From JBBROS01 sp963752225 (lineage in GTDB: Bacteria; Pseudomonadota; Alphaproteobacteria; Acetobacterales; Acetobacteraceae), in contig CAVVXS010000010.1 in assembly GCA_963752225.1 (NCBI GenBank), positions 244,754 through 308,753 on the forward strand: a stretch of 64,000 nt of DNA, in the 5' to 3' direction. Shown piece by piece: positions 58,693 through 64,000 of this stretch. The notes beneath the pieces were generated by a model. That model worked only from the letters and a program-made list of their open reading frames with translations. It searched no databases and was not told where the DNA came from. The stretch's first letter is position 1, and the number at the start of each line of letters is the position of its first letter. A program made the translations under genes and the position numbers.

Positions 58693-59927
58693 AGCGGGCG
58701 AGCTCCACCACCACGTCCGAGCGCACCAGCGTTCCGTCATAGTCGAACACGTTGTTCGCACTTTCGAAGATGCCGAACGGGACATGCATGCCGATGTCGC
58801 GCGACTTGCGAAAGCTGATCGCGATGTCGGGCGGCGACACCACGCCCACCCGGAGATCGCCCGGCCGGGTCCGGCCGCTCATGATCTCGACCGCGTAGAT
58901 CGCCGCGAGGTGCGCGTTCGAACTCGAAGCTGACGCCGATCGAAAGCGTCGCGCTGTCGTCACCGGCCCGGACCACCTCGGGCACGGCGCTCAGGATCGG
59001 CACCCGCGACGAGCGCGCGTTGATGGTCGCCATCTCGCCGAACACGATGGTGCTGCCGGTGATGTAGAACAGGCTGTTGTCCAGCGTGGGATCGTTCTTG
59101 ACCATCTGCGCGATGGTTTGCTCGACCGACCGCTCGAGCTCGGACCGCACCGTCGCCGGGTCGTGCACGGCGACCTCCAGCACGCGGGTGCCGCGGGCCT
59201 CGGCATATCGCCGGATCGGCTTGGCCTGCGTCTCGACCGCGCTGACGTTGTTGCTGTCCACCACGATCGCGAGGTTGCGAAGGTTCGGCCGCAGCTGCGC
59301 GACGTAGGCCATCTGCACGTCGATCGGGATGTTGAGCGAGGTGAAGGCGAAGTTGCTGTTCGATCCCTGGTCGTAGCCGTCGACCTGCCCCAGGATCACC
59401 GGATCTTTCGAGCACAGCGTCACCACGGGGATGCGCCCGTTGCGGTAGTTGGCCCAAAGCCAAGCGGTCGATTCCGATCCCATCGACAGGATCAGGTCGA
59501 ACTTTCCGGTCGCGGCGACGCCGATCGCGAACTGGCCGCGCTGCTCGTCGTTGCGGAAGTTGATCACCGCGAACTCGGCCGCGACGTCCTTGGCCCCGAA
59601 CACGTCGAGCACCTTGCTCATCGCGACGTCATAGGCGGTGGACTGCCGCGGGTACAGCACCAGGATGCGGAGCAACCGGCCCTTGGACGGCGCCCGCGGG
59701 CGCACCAGGGCGCGGTAATCGTCCGTGCCGACCTCGGTGACCTGCCATTGCCGCTCCGTCCCGGGCGCCAGCGCGAACCAGCTCGCGTAGCGGCGGCCCG
59801 CATCGCCGATCTCGCGCGCGGGGTCGGCCGGCGCCGCAGCGGCCGTGGTGGCGGCGGCGGCGGCACAGGCGGCGGTGAACGTTGCCAGCAGCGTCCGCCG
59901 CGGCAGGGAGGCAGGCATGTCGGTCAT
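58691..59927 (-). pseudogene. ABC_sub_bind family periplasmic protein, broken by a +1 frameshift
   Basis: Periplasmic binding protein of the ABC_sub_bind (COG2984) family. A signal-like N-terminus (SLPRRTLLATFTAACAAAA) is followed by the core: LRILVLYPRQSTAYDVAMSK, FDLILSMGSESTAWLWAN, VVTLCSKDPVILGQ, IAQMVKNDPTLDNSLFYITG. Near 58921 the frame changes: SIGVSFEFE continues only in the next frame as NAHLAAIYAVEIMSG and then GVVSPPDIAISFRKSRDIGM to the stop at 58691. One extra base in TTCGAGTTCGAACGCG would explain it. Downstream of the shift both halves are well conserved, so the break is recent or a sequencing error. ATG 59927 overlaps the MFS stop (ATGA). Confidence 0.82.
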
Positions 59928-62314
59928 CCCACGGCTTCCTGCCGCTGCGGCGGCGCGGCCTGCGCCGGGCCGATGAAGATCAGGCCGAACAGCATCAGCG
60001 CGACCGCCACCCAGACAAAGATCGCCGGGCTGTTGCCGCTGAAGATCAGCAATTGGCCCACCAGCATCGGCCCGATCGCGTGGCCGATCCGCTCGAGGAA
60101 CCGATAGGTCGCGGCCACTGTGCTCGTCCCATAGCGGGCCGACACGCCGAGCTCGCTGACATGCGTCAGGATCGGCGCATTGATCAGGCCATGCGCGACG
60201 CCGATCGTGATCACCGCCAACAGGATCAGCGCGATCTGCCCGCCGCCGCCCACCGCCGCCGCGCCCGGCGCCCAGCCGAGCGCCGCCAGGAACAGCACGC
60301 CGGCCGCCGTCAGGGTCGATCCCCAGAACAGCACCAGGTTGCTGCGGCCGCGCTGGTCGACCAGCTTGGCCACGTAGGCGCTCGCCGCGATCACCGCGCC
60401 GGCATAGACCATGGTGAACTGGCCGATGTCTTCCTTCTGGTAACCAAGCTGCGTCAGCAGCAGCGGCATCCCGAACAGCACGACGCCGGTCAGCACCGCC
60501 TTGGCCGGGATGCCGATCAGCACGATCGTTTTCATGAACCCGGCGTCGCGCAGCACCACGCGCAGGGATTGGCCGCCGATGCCCATCGCCGGCTGCAGCC
60601 GCTGCCCCGCCGGGACCGCCACCGCGGCCGGGATGACGCAGGCGGCATAGACCGCCGTCAGCCCCGCCAGCAGCGCGGCAAGCCCGAACATCGCCGCCTC
60701 GCCGATGTAGCCCACCAGCAGCGACCCGATCGCCATGCCGGAGATCATGCCGCCCTGGAAGCCGACGACGATGATCGACGCCCCGCGGGTCCGCTGCTCG
60801 GCGCCGGTGTTGGCGAGGATGTACGACTGCACCCCGATGAACAGCGTGCCTTGGCCGATGCCGGTCAGCATGCGCGCCAGCACGAGCTGCCCGAGCCCGG
60901 TCGCCAGCGGCATTGCCGCCAGCCCGGCGGCCGCGACCAGGAGTCCGAACGCGATCAGCCGCTTGGCCCCGAACCGGGCTTCGAACCGCCCGGCCGGCAG
61001 CAGCACCAGGGCGAAGACAAGGTAGTAAGCAATGAACGGCACCGAGGCGAGGCCGGCCGACAGGCCCTGCGACCGCACGATCCCTTGCACGAATTGCGGC
61101 AGGAAGGCGTAGCTGAGGTGCTCGATGAAGATCGCCAGGAAGAACAGCGGGCGCACCAGCGCCAGCGCCAGCTCGTTGTCGGCCACGCTGGTGCCCGCCT
61201 TGGCATGCCGCCCGGCGCGGCTGCGGATCGAGCGCGCCATCTGCATGAACAGGGTCGCGAACAGGGCCGAGGCGACGAACAGCGCGGCGAAGTTCTTCAC
61301 GCTGTGCAGCACGGCCGCGTAGACGACCTGCTTGGGCACCGACAGCAGCACCTCGATCCGCCGCGGATCCGCCTCGGCCGTCAGCCGGACCGCATACTCG
61401 TACGCACTGGCGCTGCCGGCCCACGGCTTGCCGAGCTGCTGCTCGTCGGTGTGGACGACCACCTTGCCGTTGACCGACAGGCCGATCCCGCTGATCTCCG
61501 GATTGACCCGGCGATAATCGGTGAACACCTGGTCGATACCGTCGATCTCGGAGAAGTTCAGGCGGTAATCGACCACCGGACGAAGCCGCTGCCCGAGGGA
61601 CGCGACCAGTGCCTCGCCCTTGGCTTGCGAACCGTCGGAATAGAGCGACACGAGCGCCGCCACCACCGCGCCGGCCACCAGCAGGTAGGTCGCGGCGAAG
61701 GCGCCGTTGAGCCAACGCCGCCGTCTCGCCTCGTCGGCCGGGCCAAGGAACAGCACGCCCAGCAGCAAGGCCGGCACCGACCCGGCCGCCACCGCGCCGA
61801 CCCAGACCAGGCTTTTCTGCACCCGGGCGCCGATCACGTCGCGCGGGATCGTCAGGATGAGCTGGCCCACCTGCTCGAACCGGTTGCGCAACGGCAGCAC
61901 CACTTGCAGCCGCGTGGCGTCTTCGCGCAGCTGCGCCGTGCCGTCGGCGGTGGGGATGCCCAGGGTCGGCGGCAACGGCTCGATCGAGCTCGAGCCGTCG
62001 GTGAAGACCAGCTTGCCGTTGGCGTCGAACACGCTCGAATCCGCAATGCCGCTGCCAGCGGTGGGCTCGGCCAGCCGGCTGTAGCCGACGAACTGGTTGA
62101 GCGGCAGGCCCGGCCGCACGAACGTCTCGATGGCGCTCTGGATGATCTGGCCCTGTGCGGCGACGCGCTCGACCACCAGGCGCTTGTAGCCTTCCCGCGC
62201 CGTGCCGAACGCCACGTACAGCAGCACCACCAGCGACAGCACCGAAACCAGCAGCATCGCCACCGCGTCGGCCGCCGCCCGCTGTCGCCCGCTTGCGGGC
62301 GCGTCGCCGTTCAC
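59924..62314 (-). CDS. MFS transporter with N-terminal two-part extracytoplasmic sensor region
   Basis: 796-residue inner-membrane protein of unusual build. One span (about 15-37) is followed by an extracytoplasmic region (about 38-165: IIQSAIETFVRPGLPLNQFV, SVFDANGKLVFTDGS) with cache-like features. Two more spans come near 168-226, a second extracytoplasmic part about 227-335 (GISLSV-like IGLSVNGKVVVHTDEQQLG), and a span near 345-360. Residues about 385-785 form a full MFS carrier (EHLSYAFLPQFVQGIVRSQGL, GAKRLIAFGLLVAAAGLAAM, TGIGQGTLFIGVQSYILA). The start is GTG 62314 overlapping the ATP-grasp stop. The fused part looks like a sensor controlling or belonging to the carrier; the ligand is unknown. 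Confidence 0.85.
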   Translation of the reverse strand: MNGDAPASGRQRAAADAVAMLLVSVLSLVVLLYVAFGTAREGYKRLVVERVAAQGQIIQSAIETFVRPGLPLNQFVGYSRLAEPTAGSGIADSSVFDANGKLVFTDGSSSIEPLPPTLGIPTADGTAQLREDATRLQVVLPLRNRFEQVGQLILTIPRDVIGARVQKSLVWVGAVAAGSVPALLLGVLFLGPADEARRRRWLNGAFAATYLLVAGAVVAALVSLYSDGSQAKGEALVASLGQRLRPVVDYRLNFSEIDGIDQVFTDYRRVNPEISGIGLSVNGKVVVHTDEQQLGKPWAGSASAYEYAVRLTAEADPRRIEVLLSVPKQVVYAAVLHSVKNFAALFVASALFATLFMQMARSIRSRAGRHAKAGTSVADNELALALVRPLFFLAIFIEHLSYAFLPQFVQGIVRSQGLSAGLASVPFIAYYLVFALVLLPAGRFEARFGAKRLIAFGLLVAAAGLAAMPLATGLGQLVLARMLTGIGQGTLFIGVQSYILANTGAEQRTRGASIIVVGFQGGMISGMAIGSLLVGYIGEAAMFGLAALLAGLTAVYAACVIPAAVAVPAGQRLQPAMGIGGQSLRVVLRDAGFMKTIVLIGIPAKAVLTGVVLFGMPLLLTQLGYQKEDIGQFTMVYAGAVIAASAYVAKLVDQRGRSNLVLFWGSTLTAAGVLFLAALGWAPGAAAVGGGGQIALILLAVITIGVAHGLINAPILTHVSELGVSARYGTSTVAATYRFLERIGHAIGPMLVGQLLIFSGNSPAIFVWVAVALMLFGLIFIGPAQAAPPQRQEAVG

Positions 62315-63522
62315 AACGGCGCGTCCGCGCGCGGCAGCACGTGGGCGAGGCTGCCGCGGCGCCGGCGGAACAGGGTGTCGATCCGGTCGGCCAGCAACGA
62401 CAGGATAAGGTCGTCGTAGCTCATGCCGAATTCGTCGAGGCTTTCGCCGATGATGCTGGTGGTGCGGCCTTGCCGCGCCTTGAGGTCGGGCTTCGGGTTC
62501 GCTTCGAGCACGAACAGCCGCCCCTCATCGTCGGCGCGCAAGTCCAGGCGGACCAGCGTCTCGAGCTCCATCTCGGTATACAGCGCGTGCGCGATCCGCT
62601 CGAGCTCGCCGACGATCCGGGCGTCGCCGACCCGGTCGAGGTGCTTGATCCGCTCGGCGGTGATCGGCTTGACGTCCATCGAGGTGAAGATCCGCTCGTT
62701 GGTTTCGAGCACCCGCTCGATGCAGGCGAACACGAACGGATCCGCCTGCCGGCGCAGACGGCCGCCGACCGCCGTCACCGGACCGCACACCGCCGCGCAG
62801 AACTCGCGCCCGCCGAGGTAGCCCTCGATCAGCACCTGGTTGTTGGTCGCCTCGCTGATCGCCTGCACGAAGGCCGGCAGGTCGTCGGCGTACTCGACAT
62901 GGTGCACGTTGAGCGAGGCGCGGCCGTTCACCGGCTTGACCACGAAGCTGCCGGTCCAGTCGGCGAACACCCGGCGGAACTGCGTCGAGCGCGACAGGTC
63001 GAGCGGGCCCTGGGCGGCGTGCCAGGCCATGAACGGCGCCGTCGGCACGCCGATGGCGGTCATCTGCCGCTTGAACGCGTGCTTGTCGTCGAGCGTCGCC
63101 GCCGCCAGCGGCGAGTGCCCGACATAGGGGATGCCCAGCATTTCCAGCATCGCCGGGCCGTGCGCGGCCGAGGAATGGCCCTGCACGCCACCGCTGTTCA
63201 GCCAGGCGAACTCGATGTTCTCTTCGCGCAGCCGGGTGCCCAGGTTCATGTCCTCGGGCAGCACGCTGACATGGCCGACGCCGATCCGCCGCAACGCCGC
63301 GGCAATGTCCTCGGCAACCGCCTCGTAGCTCTTCCACGACCGCGTGTTGCCGGTCGCGTTGATGACGGCGCCGGGCTGCTGCTTGTTGCCGGCATAGATC
63401 ACCGCCATCCGTAGCCCGTCGATCATCTCGTAGACCTGACGTTCCAGCGCGTCGGCGCGGGTGGAGCGCCGGAACATGCGGTCATCGATCGCGAAGGGCA
63501 GGCTGCTGAGCAAAGTGGACAC
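62311..63522 (-). CDS. D-alanine-D-alanine ligase-like ATP-grasp enzyme
   Basis: 403-residue ATP-grasp ligase. MAVIYAGNKQQPGAVINATG and FAWLNSGGVQGHSSAAHGPAML form the N-terminal domain, LGIPYVGHSPLAAATLDDKHAFKRQMTAIG the central part, and GSFVVKPVNGRASLNVHHVE with the C-terminal LEANPKPDLK the ATP- and Mg-binding region. This is the layout of Ddl, but the serine and loop motifs of true Ddl are not evident. The operon contains no cell-wall genes, so a specialised peptide or amino-acid ligation is more likely. GTG 63522 has AGAGGTGA upstream; it overlaps the MFS gene by 4 bases and follows the EAL gene by 45. Confidence 0.83.
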   Translation of the reverse strand: MSTLLSSLPFAIDDRMFRRSTRADALERQVYEMIDGLRMAVIYAGNKQQPGAVINATGNTRSWKSYEAVAEDIAAALRRIGVGHVSVLPEDMNLGTRLREENIEFAWLNSGGVQGHSSAAHGPAMLEMLGIPYVGHSPLAAATLDDKHAFKRQMTAIGVPTAPFMAWHAAQGPLDLSRSTQFRRVFADWTGSFVVKPVNGRASLNVHHVEYADDLPAFVQAISEATNNQVLIEGYLGGREFCAAVCGPVTAVGGRLRRQADPFVFACIERVLETNERIFTSMDVKPITAERIKHLDRVGDARIVGELERIAHALYTEMELETLVRLDLRADDEGRLFVLEANPKPDLKARQGRTTSIIGESLDEFGMSYDDLILSLLADRIDTLFRRRRGSLAHVLPRADAPL

Positions 63523-63567
63523 TGGGTCACCTCTAAGCTGGGGAGGTCGGTGTGAGCCCGCAGGCCG

Positions 63568-64000
63568 TCAGGCGATGCGGGCGTTGCGCGACGCGGCGAC
63601 GGGCGCGCCGCGGCGTGCGTCGGGGATCGGGTAGGCGGCCCCGTTCAGGAGTTCGATCGCGGTGCCGTTGACCACCGGGCGGCTGTACAGGAACCCCTGC
63701 ACCTCGCTGCAGCCCAGGGCGCACAGCCGGGCAAGCTGGTCGTAGGTCTCGACCCCTTCCACGGTCGTCTTCATGCCGAGATCGTGGCCGAGGTTGAGCA
63801 CGGCATTGATGATCGCCGCCGAGCCGGGCTTCCGCACCTCGGCGACGAACGAGCGGTCGACCTTGATCTTGTCGAACGGGAACGACCGCAGGTTGCTCAG
63901 CGACGAATATCCGGTGCCGAAATCGTCCATCGAGATGCCGACGCCGAGGTCGCGCAGCCGGTGCAGCGTCGCGAGGTTGACGTCGCTGTCGCGCAGCAGC
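63568..64000 (-). CDS. EAL-domain protein, C-terminal part (runs off window)
   Basis: C-terminal ~143 residues of an EAL phosphodiesterase domain; the N-terminal side lies beyond base 64000. Visible parts are LRDLGVGISMDDFGTGYSSLSNLRSFPFD with the catalytic-loop aspartates, KIKVDRSFVAEVRKPGSAA, and TTVEGVETYDQLARLCALGCSEVQGFLYSRP. The EAL motif itself is outside the window, so activity cannot be judged. It is the first visible gene of the operon leading to the ATP-grasp, sensor-MFS and ABC_sub_bind genes, 45 bases before the next start. Confidence 0.92.
   Translation of the reverse strand, partial: LLRDSDVNLATLHRLRDLGVGISMDDFGTGYSSLSNLRSFPFDKIKVDRSFVAEVRKPGSAAIINAVLNLGHDLGMKTTVEGVETYDQLARLCALGCSEVQGFLYSRPVVNGTAIELLNGAAYPIPDARRGAPVAASRNARIA

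Noticed and set aside
58737..61715. 992-residue minus-strand frame that includes the ABC_sub_bind core
   Set aside because: Its first ~600 residues are an out-of-frame reading of the MFS gene; only the part after 59927 is real.
59882..62419. 845-residue plus-strand frame
   Set aside because: Antisense to the sensor-MFS gene; composition is that of a shadow frame.

Overview
The window is very GC-rich DNA (roughly two thirds or more G+C by eye) from a free-living Gram-negative alphaproteobacterium. The DUF3576 lipoprotein-leuS pair, a hprK-rapZ-EIIA(Man)-HPr-EI regulatory PTS, a short kinase-domain-only HprK and an Acetobacteraceae-style porin together suggest Rhodospirillales/Acetobacterales. 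This is inference from family knowledge, not a phylogeny. Gene density is high. Inside operons most junctions are 4-nt NTGA stop/start overlaps or shorter than 15 nt. I found no rRNA, tRNA, CRISPR array, insertion sequence or phage gene.

Layout. 1-15.6 kb is largely housekeeping: the N-terminus of leuS, a DUF3576 lipoprotein, a porin with a clear terminator, a thiamine-phosphate-synthase-like gene divergent from yggS, a sulfate-type ABC importer (cysTWA), kup, a GGDEF-EAL protein, and the regulatory PTS operon. 15.7-22.7 kb is metabolic: a PLP dehydratase, then a tightly coupled eight-gene operon (flavin oxidoreductase, polar amino-acid ABC importer, RidA, two different DUF1989 proteins). 22.7-30.2 kb carries a MarR-linked molybdenum hydroxylase whose iron-sulfur subunit is fused to a CoxG domain, a divergent amidohydrolase and a YbdK-like ligase. 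30.3-35.0 kb is a YfiR-like / TonB receptor / GGDEF-EAL operon. 35.6-42.2 kb holds a small iron-permease-family protein, a MoxR-VWA pair, a PhnD-like binding protein with an N-terminal tandem repeat, an unknown gene and a glycogen-debranching-type enzyme.

42.3-57.5 kb looks like an uptake and catabolic island: two small Rieske proteins, three COG2159 amidohydrolases (two close paralogues), an MFS carrier, a branched-chain-type ABC importer with LivG and LivF fused, and a second importer built as binding protein-permease-binding protein-ATPase. The substrates cannot be read from sequence.

58.7-64 kb is an unusual four-gene minus-strand operon: a partial EAL protein, a D-Ala-D-Ala-ligase-like ATP-grasp enzyme, an MFS carrier whose N-terminus is a two-part membrane sensor, and a periplasmic ABC_sub_bind protein broken by a +1 frameshift. 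Two tandem hairpins follow it.

The best candidates for undescribed biology are the DUF1989-RidA-ABC operon (a guanidine-pathway deiminase pair without its carboxylase), the sensor-MFS/ATP-grasp/EAL operon, and the amidohydrolase-Rieske island.
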